Assembly (NCBI GenBank): GCA_036009005.1
Contig: DASYMP010000244.1
Span: forward strand, 1 to 25,624
Direction: 5' to 3'
Length of the DNA: 25,624 nucleotides
Origin: JACVRW01 sp036009005
GTDB taxonomy: Bacteria; Actinomycetota; Thermoleophilia; Solirubrobacterales; Thermoleophilaceae
In this document: one piece after another, positions 7,782 to 14,121 of the stretch
Layout: every line of letters starts with the position of its first letter
How positions within the stretch are numbered: the first letter of the stretch is position 1
The notes under the pieces: model-generated
What the model saw: only the letters and a program-made list of their open reading frames with translations
Database searches by the model: none
Told to the model about the DNA's origin: nothing
Program-made: the position numbers and the translations under genes

Positions 7782-8614
7782 GCGACCGCCGCGCGATCCG
7801 TGACGCCGCCCGCCGCCGGCGGGCGGCTCGGGGCGCGGCGATCTCGGGCGTGTCGAGCGTCGTCGTGCTCGGCGCCCTCGCGGCGCTGATCCTGACGAGC
7901 AAGGGCTGGCACGCGGTCCGGGAGACGTTCTTCGACTGGAACGCGTTCAGGGACGCGTTTCCCGACGTGCTCGACGGCTTCTGGCTCGACATCAAGATCT
8001 TCATGCTGGTCGAGATCGCCGTGCTGATCCTCGGGCTCGCCGTGGCGATCGTGCGCTCGAGCCGCGCGCCCGCGTTCTTCCCGTTCCGGCTGCTCGCCGC
8101 CACCTACACCGACCTCTTCCGCGGCATCCCGGTGATCCTCGCCGTGTACCTGATCGGCTTCGGCGTTCCGGCGCTGGAGCTGTCGGGCGTTCCGAGCGAT
8201 CCCGTGCTGCTCGGCGGCATCGCGCTCACGCTGTCGTACGCCGCGTACGTCGCGGAGGTCTACCGCGCGGGCATCGACTCGATCCACCCGGGGCAGACCT
8301 CGGCCGCGCTGTCGCTCGGGCTCACGCACACGCAGTCGCGCCGCTACGTCGTGCTCCCGCAGGCCGTGCGCCGCGTGATCCCGCCGCTCCTGAACGACTT
8401 CATCGCGCTCCAGAAGGACGTGGCGCTGGTGTCGATCCTCGGGCCGCTCGAGGCCTTCCGCGTGGCTCAGATCGAGGCGAGCTCGACCTTCAACTACACC
8501 CCGCTGCTCGCGGCGGCGGTGCTGTACCTGGCCGTGACGGTGCCGATGGCCCGGATCGTCGACCGCGTGGCCGCGCGCGACCGCCTGCTGCGCAGCGCCG
8601 GAGCTCCGGTGTGA
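7778..8614 (+). CDS. Polar amino acid ABC transporter permease (probable CTG start)
   Basis: Membrane channel subunit of the importer, about 278 residues. An N-terminal basic stretch (SDRRAIRDAARRRRAARG) precedes TM1 (SSVVVLGALAALILTS). Further helices follow, with the family segment YTDLFRGIPVILAVYL and the coupling EAA loop LSLGLTHTQSRRYVVLPQAV ahead of RRVIPPLLNDFIALQKD. The only ATG/GTG/TTG upstream is GTG at 7742, deep inside the binding-protein gene and without a ribosome site. The CTG at 7778 forms a CTGA overlap with the preceding stop, has GGAG at 7769-7772 (5-nt gap) and gives M-SDRRAIRD, which fits what I know of relatives. A GTG at 7850 would remove the basic stretch. The GTGA overlap at its end couples it to the ATPase. 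Only one permease is present, so the channel is probably a homodimer. Confidence 0.9.
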   Translation: MSDRRAIRDAARRRRAARGAAISGVSSVVVLGALAALILTSKGWHAVRETFFDWNAFRDAFPDVLDGFWLDIKIFMLVEIAVLILGLAVAIVRSSRAPAFFPFRLLAATYTDLFRGIPVILAVYLIGFGVPALELSGVPSDPVLLGGIALTLSYAAYVAEVYRAGIDSIHPGQTSAALSLGLTHTQSRRYVVLPQAVRRVIPPLLNDFIALQKDVALVSILGPLEAFRVAQIEASSTFNYTPLLAAAVLYLAVTVPMARIVDRVAARDRLLRSAGAPV

Positions 8615-9366
8615 ACGCCGCGCCGCCCGTCCTCGAGGTGCAGGGCGTGACGAAGGCATACGGCGACGCCCAGGTGCTGCGCGGAGTCTCGCTCGCGGTG
8701 CCCGAGCACGAGGCCGTCGCGCTGATCGGCGCGTCCGGCTCGGGGAAGTCGACGCTTCTGCGCTGCATCGACCTGCTCGAGGAGATCGACGACGGCGACG
8801 TACTGCTCGACGGCGAGGTGATCACCGACCCCGCCGTCGATCCAGTGCGTGCCCGGCGGCGGCTCGCGATGGTCTTCCAGGCGTTCAACCTGTTCCCGCA
8901 CCTGAGCGTGCTCGACAACGTGCTGCTCGCCCCGTCTCGCGCCCACGGCATGACGAGCGAGGAGGCGGCCGGCTCCGCCCGCGAGCTGCTTGCCCGCTTC
9001 GGCCTGGGCGACCGCGAGGCGGACTACCCCGACCGCCTCTCCGGCGGGCAGCAGCAGCGCGTGGCGATCGTGCGAGCGCTGGCTACCCGGCCGCGGGCGC
9101 TGCTGCTCGACGAGATCACGAGCGCACTAGACCCGGAGCTCGTCGGCGAGGTGCTCGAGGTGGTGCGCGAGCTCAAGTCGGAGGGGATGACGATGCTGAT
9201 CGCGACGCACGAGATGGGCTTTGCTCGCGACGTGGCAGACGAGATCTGCTTCCTCCACGACGGCCGCATCCTCGAACGCGGCGAGCCCGCTCGCGTGCTC
9301 TCAGACCCGGAGCAGCCCGAGACGCAGCGCTTCCTGCGCCGGCTCCTGTCAGCCGGCCGGCTCTAG
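8611..9366 (+). CDS. Polar amino acid ABC transporter ATP-binding protein
   Basis: Energising subunit of the importer, GlnQ/ArtP-like, cytoplasmic and attached to the permease. The 251 residues contain all catalytic motifs: Walker A GASGSGKST (40-48), Q-loop Gln90 (FQAFNLFPHLSV), signature LSGGQQQR (143-150), Walker B ALLLDE (163-168) with catalytic Glu168, D-loop SALD and switch His200 (IATHEMGFA). The GTG start overlaps the permease stop by 4 bp (GTGA), so all three importer genes are translationally coupled. The 3' end overlaps the convergent anti-sigma gene by 18 bp. Confidence 0.95.
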   Translation: MNAAPPVLEVQGVTKAYGDAQVLRGVSLAVPEHEAVALIGASGSGKSTLLRCIDLLEEIDDGDVLLDGEVITDPAVDPVRARRRLAMVFQAFNLFPHLSVLDNVLLAPSRAHGMTSEEAAGSARELLARFGLGDREADYPDRLSGGQQQRVAIVRALATRPRALLLDEITSALDPELVGEVLEVVRELKSEGMTMLIATHEMGFARDVADEICFLHDGRILERGEPARVLSDPEQPETQRFLRRLLSAGRL

Positions 9367-9570
9367 GAGCGCGCGGAGGCTGTCCCGCTCCTCGCGGCAG
9401 GTGGGGCAGCCCTCGAGGTGCGCGCGCATCCCGGGGACCGCGGCATCCGCGTCGCGATCTGCGAGCTCGAGCTCCACGTACTCGTCGAGGCGTTCGAAGC
9501 ACTCGTCACAGCCGATGTCCGGACCTGCCGGGCCGAGCAGGCGGCGCAGCTCGATGTCCCCGTCGCTCAT
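9349..9570 (-). CDS. Zinc-finger anti-sigma factor
   Basis: A 73-residue soluble protein with a zf-HC2/ZAS-type motif: IGCDECFERLDEYVELEL followed by HLEGCPTCREE, giving His-x3-Cys-x2-Cys. Such proteins hold the partner ECF sigma factor inactive, often until thiol oxidation releases zinc. There is no membrane segment, so sensing is probably cytoplasmic. The ATG at 9570 overlaps the stop of the sigma gene by 4 bp (ATGA), which strongly supports the pairing. The C-terminal LEPAG* overlaps the end of the ABC ATPase gene by 18 bp on the other strand. The partner function is inferred from family and context. Confidence 0.88.
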   Translation of the reverse strand: MSDGDIELRRLLGPAGPDIGCDECFERLDEYVELELADRDADAAVPGMRAHLEGCPTCREERDSLRALLEPAG

Positions 9571-10235
9571 GCGTCTCCTTCCGGGTAGCCGGCGGCCGCC
9601 AGCTCGGCGCGCAGCCGCCTGCGCGCGTCGTGCAGTGTCTTGTACAGCGCGCCGCGCGTGCTGCCGGTGCGCTCCGCGAGCACGTCCAGCGGAACCTGGT
9701 TCAGCGCGAGCGCGACGAACACCTCGCGCTGGTGCGGCGTGAGCGCCTCGCGTACGGCCCGCTGTAGCTCCCTCAGCAGCTCCGCGGCCTCCGCCGCCGA
9801 CTGCGCGGAGCCCGCAGGGTCTGCGAAGTTCGGCCATGCCTCGGGCTCGAGCACCAGCTCGCGGCCGTGCCACGCGCGGCGGCGGAGCTTCACGCCGGCC
9901 TCGAGCAGCGCGAACTTGTACGCCCAGGTCGTGAAGCGGCTCGCCCCGCGGTAGTCGTCGAGCTTGCGCAGCACCGCGACGAGCGCGTCGTCGGCGGCCT
10001 GGTGCGCGAGGTCGTCGAAGTCCGCGTTGCGCACCTGCGCGACCGCCGAGCGTCGCCGCGACATCTCGAAGCGGGAGGCCTTCAGGAGGAGGCGGTGAAG
10101 CGAGGCGACCGCCTCCGTGCGCACCGGCCCCTCCGCCCGAAGCGCGGCGATCCACGCCAGCGACTCCGGGTCGGCGTCAAGTCCTGTGCGTTCCGCGGCA
10201 CGGTCCATCGCCGTCTCAGGATAGGCAAGCGTCAT
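9567..10235 (-). CDS. ECF-type RNA polymerase sigma factor
   Basis: A 222-residue group 4 sigma factor. Region 2 spans about 55-125 (DFDDLAHQAADDALVAVLRKL ... YRGASRFTTWAYKFALLEAG, including the core-binding and -10-recognition helices). Region 4 spans about 160-215 (LTPHQREVFVALALNQVPLDV ... ERTGSTRGALYKTLHDARRRL), a helix-turn-helix for the -35. The linker is rather long and contains Trp and acidic residues. The start is uncertain: ATG at 10235 has GGAG only 2 nt away, and ATG at 10208 (MDRAAERTG) has little ribosome site. Longer open frame upstream is readthrough with no plausible sequence. It is divergent from the DoxX-like gene, with a shared inverted repeat that is a likely autoregulated promoter element. 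Confidence 0.9.
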   Translation of the reverse strand: MTLAYPETAMDRAAERTGLDADPESLAWIAALRAEGPVRTEAVASLHRLLLKASRFEMSRRRSAVAQVRNADFDDLAHQAADDALVAVLRKLDDYRGASRFTTWAYKFALLEAGVKLRRRAWHGRELVLEPEAWPNFADPAGSAQSAAEAAELLRELQRAVREALTPHQREVFVALALNQVPLDVLAERTGSTRGALYKTLHDARRRLRAELAAAGYPEGDA

Positions 10236-10261
10236 CTCTCCATTCGCGCCGGCGCAGGGCC

Positions 10262-10287
10262 GTTTCTTACGCGGCGAGGTAAGAACC
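10262..10287. promoter_or_regulatory. Inverted repeat in the divergent sigma/DoxX promoter region
   Basis: GTTTCTTAC (10262-10270) and GTAAGAACC (10279-10287) form an inverted repeat with 7 perfect pairs (TTCTTAC/GTAAGAA), 8 of 9 overall, separated by gcggcgag. Each strand therefore carries GTAAGAA(A/C)C pointing toward one of the two divergent genes. It could be paired -35 elements for the ECF sigma factor or an operator. No matching -10 is evident. Confidence 0.55.
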
Positions 10288-10338
10288 GGCACGAGCGCGT
10301 CGCCAACTCGAGAGACAGCCAACGACCCAGGAGAACCC

Positions 10339-10791
10339 ATGAGCACTCTCGCCACAGCACTGCGACCCGTCCCGATCCCCCGCACCGACGTCCTCCGCCG
10401 TGACCCGACCGCACAGGCCTTCATGCTGCTCCGGCTCGCGTTCACGGTCGCCCCCATCCTGTTCGGCCTCGACAAGTTCGCGGGGGTCCTGACCGACGAC
10501 TGGACGAAGTACCTCGCTCCCGAGTTCAACGACATCCTGCCGGGCAGCGCCTCGGACGCCATGCACATGGTGGGCGTCGTGGAGGTCGCGGCCGGACTGG
10601 TCGTCGCGTTCGTGCCGCGCTTCGGCGGGCTGCTCGTCGCGGGCTGGCTCGCGGGGATCATCCTCAGCCTGCTGCTCGTGGGCGGCTACGACGACATCGC
10701 GCTCCGCGACTTCGGCCTCCTCCTCGGCGCCCTGACGCTCGCGCGCCTGGCTAGCGCGCACGCGGCGCCGTCTTCACCCGCCCGGCTCTAG
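10339..10791 (+). CDS. DoxX-like small integral membrane protein
   Basis: A 150-residue protein with about four membrane helices: AFMLLRLAFTVAPILFGLDKF (28-48), MVGVVEVAAGLVVAFVP (76-92), GGLLVAGWLAGIILSLLLVGG (95-115) and DFGLLLGALTLARLA (122-136). The layout and the GLDKF segment resemble DoxX/DoxD-like proteins, whose roles include respiration-linked or redox-related membrane functions, but no activity can be assigned. The ATG at 10339 has aggag 5 nt upstream. It is divergent from the ECF sigma gene across a 103-bp spacer with an inverted repeat, making it the best local candidate for the sigma regulon. The 3' end overlaps a small convergent gene by 18 bp. Confidence 0.82.
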   Translation: MSTLATALRPVPIPRTDVLRRDPTAQAFMLLRLAFTVAPILFGLDKFAGVLTDDWTKYLAPEFNDILPGSASDAMHMVGVVEVAAGLVVAFVPRFGGLLVAGWLAGIILSLLLVGGYDDIALRDFGLLLGALTLARLASAHAAPSSPARL

Positions 10792-10956
10792 GTCGACGAC
10801 CACGGCGACCTTCGGGCCGTGCCAGAGGCAGACGATGCCGCCGCCCTCGTGGTCGCGGATCTCGTCCGGCTCGGGCAGATCGTTCTCGGCCAGCAGGCGG
10901 CGCATGACGCGTTCGGCGCCCTCACGGGTGCGCGGCTCGGTGCTCGGTTCGCTCAT
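10774..10956 (-). CDS. Small hypothetical protein
   Basis: A 60-residue protein beginning MSEPSTEPRTREGAERVM, with a helical first half (RVMRRLLAENDLPEPDEI) and a beta-like second half (GGGIVCLWHGPKVAVVVDL). It looks like a genuine compact domain and not a shadow: hydrophobic strand pattern, acidic charge balance and no Arg/Pro excess. I do not recognise the family. An upstream in-frame ATG at 11043 would add 29 residues overlapping the nitrilase 3' end and is less likely. No clear ribosome site is seen; it may be translated from the upstream nitrilase transcript, which ends 35 nt away. Confidence 0.65.
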   Translation of the reverse strand: MSEPSTEPRTREGAERVMRRLLAENDLPEPDEIRDHEGGGIVCLWHGPKVAVVVDLEPGG

Positions 10957-10991
10957 GCCCACAGCGTGAGCGGGCCCGGCACACGCGTGGG

Positions 10992-11819
10992 TTACGAGCG
11001 TGACAACCGTGGACGGGCGAGGTTGCGGGTCGCCTGGTCCCACAGGCGCGAGACGCCGGCGGTGCCGAACTCGCGCACGCGTGTGACGGCGTCGAGGTCG
11101 AGCACGTCTGTCAGGAGCTCCTCGCCGTCACCGGCCTGGAGGCGCACGAGCCCCTCGGGGTCCACGATCACGCTCCGGCCGAGGCCAGTCGGCGACGCGG
11201 CGTTCAGCGACACGACGTAGAGCTGGTTGAAGATCGCGTTCGCGCGCGCCATCACCAGCTCCTGCTCGCGGTCGCTCGTCGTCGTGAGGCTCGGCTGGAG
11301 GACCACCTCGGCGCCCATCCAGGCGAGCTCACGGCACGTCTCGGGGAAGCTGCCGTCGTAACAGATCGACAGGCCGATGCGCCCGACATCCGGCACGTCG
11401 AAGGTCACGAAGGCGTCACCGGGCGCGCACGACTCGTGCGGCTGCCACGGGAACACCTTCCTGTAGCTCGCGACGAGCTCGCCCCCCGGTGAGAGGACGA
11501 GGCAGGTGTTGTGCACCTGCCCCGCATCCCCACGCTCGTAGACCGAGCCCGGCACGAGCCAGACGCCGTTGGCCCGCGCGATCTCGCCGAGCGCCTCCGT
11601 GAGCGCGCCAGGGACGTCGACGGCGTCCTCCTCGCTCTCCTCGTGCTCCTCGAGCGCCGGCGGCAGCGCCGCGAGGTGGAGCTCGGGGAACATCACGAGC
11701 CGCGTGGCGGGAGCGATCGCCATCACGCGGGCCACCTGCTCGCCCATGCGCCGGAGCGTGGCCTCGGGATCGCGGGCGACGGGCGAGCTCTGGAGAGCTG
11801 CGATCGGGAGCGCGCGCAC
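10992..11819 (-). CDS. Nitrilase-superfamily carbon-nitrogen hydrolase
   Basis: Hydrolyses a C-N bond (amide, carbamoyl or nitrile) through a Glu-Lys-Cys triad. In 275 residues the triad is visible as Glu46 (FPELHL), Lys121 (YRKVFPW) and Cys153 (SICYDGSFPE); the order and spacing match the family. Closest families by look are omega-amidase, N-carbamoylputrescine amidase or aliphatic amidase types, which I cannot separate. The GTG start at 11819 shares one base with the TAG of the upstream polyamine-type binding protein (TAGTG), so the two genes are coupled. That context makes a polyamine or amide breakdown role plausible, but this is inference. Confidence 0.9.
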   Translation of the reverse strand: MRALPIAALQSSPVARDPEATLRRMGEQVARVMAIAPATRLVMFPELHLAALPPALEEHEESEEDAVDVPGALTEALGEIARANGVWLVPGSVYERGDAGQVHNTCLVLSPGGELVASYRKVFPWQPHESCAPGDAFVTFDVPDVGRIGLSICYDGSFPETCRELAWMGAEVVLQPSLTTTSDREQELVMARANAIFNQLYVVSLNAASPTGLGRSVIVDPEGLVRLQAGDGEELLTDVLDLDAVTRVREFGTAGVSRLWDQATRNLARPRLSRS

Positions 11820-12955
11820 TAGGACCCGATCGCGCGCTGGAACGCCTCGGTCACCTCCTGCCCCAGCGCGCCGCCGAGCACGGGCTCGAAGCTGCAGTTG
11901 GCGGTGTAGTCCGCGCTCGGGAAGATGAGCTGACTCTTCGCGAGGGCCGGATCGCGCTTGCGGAGGATCTCCTTCACGCCCTGGACCGGAGTCACGTAGT
12001 TCACCCACTCCGCGATGTCGGCCTGGACCTTCGGGTCGTAGACGAAGTTGATGAACGCCTGCGCCGCCTGCGGGTTCGGCGCGCCCACCGGGATCTCCAT
12101 GCTGGTCGACCACAGCATGCAGCCCTCCTTCGGCATCACGAACTTGATGCTGGGGCTGTCCTTCTGGAGCTGCACGGCGTCGCCCGACCAGCCCAGCGCG
12201 ATCCAGGTGTCGCCCTTGGGCAGGTCCTTGATGTACTCGTTGCCGGTGAACTTGCGCACCTGGCCGGAGTCGGCGGCCTCGGCGACCTTGTCGACCGCGC
12301 TGAGCCACTGCTCCTTCGTCGCCTTGTCGGGATCGATGCCCATGCTCTTCAGGGTCATCGGAACGGTGTCGCGCATCTCCGTCAGGAGCGACACCTTCCC
12401 CTTGTACTTGGGATCGAAGATGTCGGCGATCTCGTCCACGTCCGGCGCCAGGTCCGAGCGCACGATCAGACCGGTCATGCCGCTCTGCCAGGGGATCGTG
12501 AACTCGCGCTTCGGATCGGCCGCGGGATGTCGCAGCGCCGGCAGCAGGTTCTTCTTCACGTTCGGAAGCTGCGAGTAGTCGAAGCGCTGTAGGTAGCCGA
12601 GCTTGTACATCCGCGCCGCGAGCCAGTCGCTGAGCGTGATCATGCTGCGCCCGCCGGTGTCGTGGCGCTCCAGCAGCGGCCGGAGCTTCCCGAAGAACTC
12701 GTTGTTGTCGTTGATCTCCTCGACGTACTTGACGTCGACGCCGCTCGCCTTCTCGAACTCGGCGATCGTGCCGCGCTTGCCGGGGTCGACGTAGAGCGGC
12801 CACTGCGCGATCGTGAGCTTGCCGCCCACCTTGCCCTTGGCGACGACGGGGGCCTTCTTGTCACCCGCCTTGGCTGTGGGCTCGTCGGTGCCGCACCCGG
12901 CGACTGCGAGCGCAGCCAGGACGGCAACCATTGCGACCGGCATCCATCGACTCAT
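11819..12955 (-). CDS. PotD/PotF-like ABC substrate-binding lipoprotein (no permease nearby)
   Basis: Binding protein of the spermidine/putrescine type, lipid-anchored outside the membrane. The 378 residues start MSRWMPVAMVAVLAALAVAGC, with lipobox Cys21, then KLTIAQWPLYVDPGKRGTI, FEKASGVDVKYVEEINDNNE, SDWLAARMYKLG, a GLIVRSDL hinge segment, TWIALGWSGDA and WSTSMEIPVGAPNP. These segments and the order fit family 1 extracellular solute-binding proteins for polyamines. The ATG at 12955 is chosen because GGAGGAG sits 4 nt before it; an in-frame ATG at 12991 lacks one and would spoil the signal peptide. No potA, potB or potC genes are in the window, so it must borrow a remote transporter or act as a sensor. 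Confidence 0.92.
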   Translation of the reverse strand: MSRWMPVAMVAVLAALAVAGCGTDEPTAKAGDKKAPVVAKGKVGGKLTIAQWPLYVDPGKRGTIAEFEKASGVDVKYVEEINDNNEFFGKLRPLLERHDTGGRSMITLSDWLAARMYKLGYLQRFDYSQLPNVKKNLLPALRHPAADPKREFTIPWQSGMTGLIVRSDLAPDVDEIADIFDPKYKGKVSLLTEMRDTVPMTLKSMGIDPDKATKEQWLSAVDKVAEAADSGQVRKFTGNEYIKDLPKGDTWIALGWSGDAVQLQKDSPSIKFVMPKEGCMLWSTSMEIPVGAPNPQAAQAFINFVYDPKVQADIAEWVNYVTPVQGVKEILRKRDPALAKSQLIFPSADYTANCSFEPVLGGALGQEVTEAFQRAIGS

Positions 12956-12975
12956 GCCACTCCTCCGTGAGTTCC

Positions 12976-13021
12976 TCGAATTCGATTTCATAAACTAACC
13001 GGAATGCGGCCAAGAAACCAA
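12976..13021. promoter_or_regulatory. Divergent potD-like/tetR promoters with a palindrome
   Basis: For tetR: TAAACT (12991-12996) lies 7 nt before the ATG at 13004, which suggests a leaderless mRNA. For the binding protein on minus: TAGTTT (12997 down to 12992) with TTGGTT (13021 down to 13016) 18 bp upstream, giving a leader of about 30 nt. The 10-bp palindrome TCGAATTCGA (12976-12985) sits at the expected minus-strand start site, a natural position for a TetR operator. Confidence 0.45.
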
Positions 13022-13627
13022 GCCCAACGTCGTCGGCAATTGGCGAACGCGGGTAGACGAGTGCTGCTGGAGCGCGGTGCGATGGGGCTGCGCGTCAAGG
13101 ACATCGCGGAGAGCGCGGGCATCGCGCCGAGCTCTGTCCTCTACTACTACCCGCGCCTCGACGAGCTGATGATGGAGGTCTCGCGCGAGGCGATGGAGCG
13201 CTACGCCGAGCGCCGCTCGCGCCGGGTCCGGGCGCTCGACGACCCGCTCAGCCGGCTGCGGCTGGCGATCCACCTCGGCGTGCCGACCGGCCCGGACGAC
13301 GAGGACAGCCGGCTGCTCTACGAGCTCGACGCGTTCGTGGGGTCGAGCCCCGCGTTCCGCGTGCTCAGCTCCTCGTTCTTCGACAGGCAGGTGCTGCTCT
13401 ACCAGCACCTGCTCGAGTCGGGCGCCGCGCAGGGCGCCTTCGAGCTCGCGACGAGCGCGGAGGCGCTCGCCCGCGGCCTCGTGGCGATGGAGGACGGGCT
13501 GGGCCTCCAGGTCGTGGTGGGCCATCCGGGCCTCGACAGCGCGGCCGCGGAGCTGATCCTCGTGCGGCACGCCGGCGCGGCGACCGGCACCGACCTCGAG
13601 CGCGTAACGATCGAGGCCGACTGGTAG
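13004..13627 (+). CDS. TetR-family transcriptional regulator
   Basis: A 207-residue DNA-binding repressor-type protein. The N-terminal helix-turn-helix (about 10-55) reads RRVLLERGAMGLRVKDIAES then AGIAPSSVLYYYPRLDELMM, with the usual YYYxxLxEL recognition-helix ending. The remaining 150 residues form a helical ligand domain with no assignable ligand. It diverges from the polyamine-type binding protein and nitrilase genes across only 48 bp and probably controls them and itself. No ribosome site precedes the ATG, but TAAACT is 7 nt upstream, consistent with leaderless translation. A long hairpin follows directly after the stop. Confidence 0.92.
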   Translation: MRPRNQAQRRRQLANAGRRVLLERGAMGLRVKDIAESAGIAPSSVLYYYPRLDELMMEVSREAMERYAERRSRRVRALDDPLSRLRLAIHLGVPTGPDDEDSRLLYELDAFVGSSPAFRVLSSSFFDRQVLLYQHLLESGAAQGAFELATSAEALARGLVAMEDGLGLQVVVGHPGLDSAAAELILVRHAGAATGTDLERVTIEADW

Positions 13628-13628
13628 G

Positions 13629-13673
13629 AGCGAAGCGGCGCCGGCCTTGAGGGAAGGACCGGCGCCGTTCGCT
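13629..13673 (+). terminator. Very long hairpin after tetR
   Basis: Stem segments AGCGAA/TTCGCT, CGGCGCCGG/CCGGCGCCG and CCTT/AAGG pair over 19 bp with one bulge on each side (g13635, a13658) and a GAGGG loop. It begins 2 nt after the tetR stop. No T-run follows, but the stem is far more stable than needed for an intrinsic-type or rho-assisting terminator. Confidence 0.7.
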
Positions 13674-13676
13674 GTC

Positions 13677-13731
13677 GGGGCTTGGTTGGAGCCCCCGTGC
13701 TGCGCGGACGGGCCGGGACCCGTGTGCGCAG
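13677..13731. terminator. Two further hairpins in the convergent spacer
   Basis: GGGGCT (13677-13682)/AGCCCC (13690-13695) with a 7-nt loop, then CTGCGC+ACGGG (13700-13712)/CCCGT+GCGCAG (13719-13731) with a 2x2 internal loop. The second lies 7 nt beyond the stop of the minus-strand gene ending at 13739 and would serve it. With the tetR hairpin, three stems fill the 111-bp spacer. Confidence 0.55.
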
Positions 13732-13738
13732 CAGGCTC

Positions 13739-14044
13739 TTAGGCGTGCGAGAGGCGCCCGCGGCGCCGCAGGCCGCGCAGCCCGCGGCCGCGCCGCGCAC
13801 GCGCGCCGTCGACGGCCTCGATCTGCATCCGGCGCAGCTCGAGCAGACCGACCAGCTCGGCCGTGCGGTGGAACGGGTCGGCGATCGCACGGCCGCTGCC
13901 GAGCGGAAGCGCGGCAAGCACGCGCGAGTCCGCCTCCGCGATCAGCGCCGGACCCCTCGGCGGGCGGGTGCTGTCGAGCGCGGCCAGCCTCGCAAGCGCG
14001 CTCTCGTCGCCTGAATGTGATCTACGGACCGTTACGTTCTGCAT
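13739..14044 (-). CDS. Small hypothetical protein, GNAT-like N-terminal segment
   Basis: A 101-residue protein starting MQNVTVRRSHSGDESALARLA, then ALIAEADSRVLAALPLGSGRA and IADPFHRTAELVGLLELRRMQ, followed by a basic Arg/Gly tail. The first 70 residues resemble the beginning of a GNAT acetyltransferase fold (ESALARLAALD ... VLAALPL), and I recall small actinobacterial proteins containing IADPF..TAELVxLL, but there is no acetyl-CoA-binding motif, so catalysis is unlikely. The ATG at 14044 has a strong GGAGGT site 7 nt upstream. It is divergent from the MocR gene and may be under its control. Function unknown. Confidence 0.72.
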   Translation of the reverse strand: MQNVTVRRSHSGDESALARLAALDSTRPPRGPALIAEADSRVLAALPLGSGRAIADPFHRTAELVGLLELRRMQIEAVDGARARRGRGLRGLRRRGRLSHA

Positions 14045-14070
14045 TGTGTTACCTCCGTGCGGTGTATGGA

Positions 14071-14099
14071 TTGCCTGTTTGCGCCTCTAGTGATACTGT
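14071..14099 (+). promoter_or_regulatory. Promoter of the MocR gene (extended -10)
   Basis: TTGCCT (14071-14076), a 17-bp spacer, then TACTGT (14094-14099) preceded by TG one base away (TGaTACTGT), an extended -10. The start point would be near 14106, 16 nt before the ATG at 14122. Near repeats GATACTGTA and GTCATACA around the -10 could be regulator sites. Confidence 0.5.
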
Positions 14100-14121
14100 A
14101 GGTCATACAAGCGTGGCTTCA

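Noticed and set aside
10992..12803. A continuous minus-strand frame that would extend the nitrilase to about 603 residues
   Set aside because: The upstream half is the binding-protein gene read in the wrong frame; the nitrilase fold starts at the GTG at 11819.
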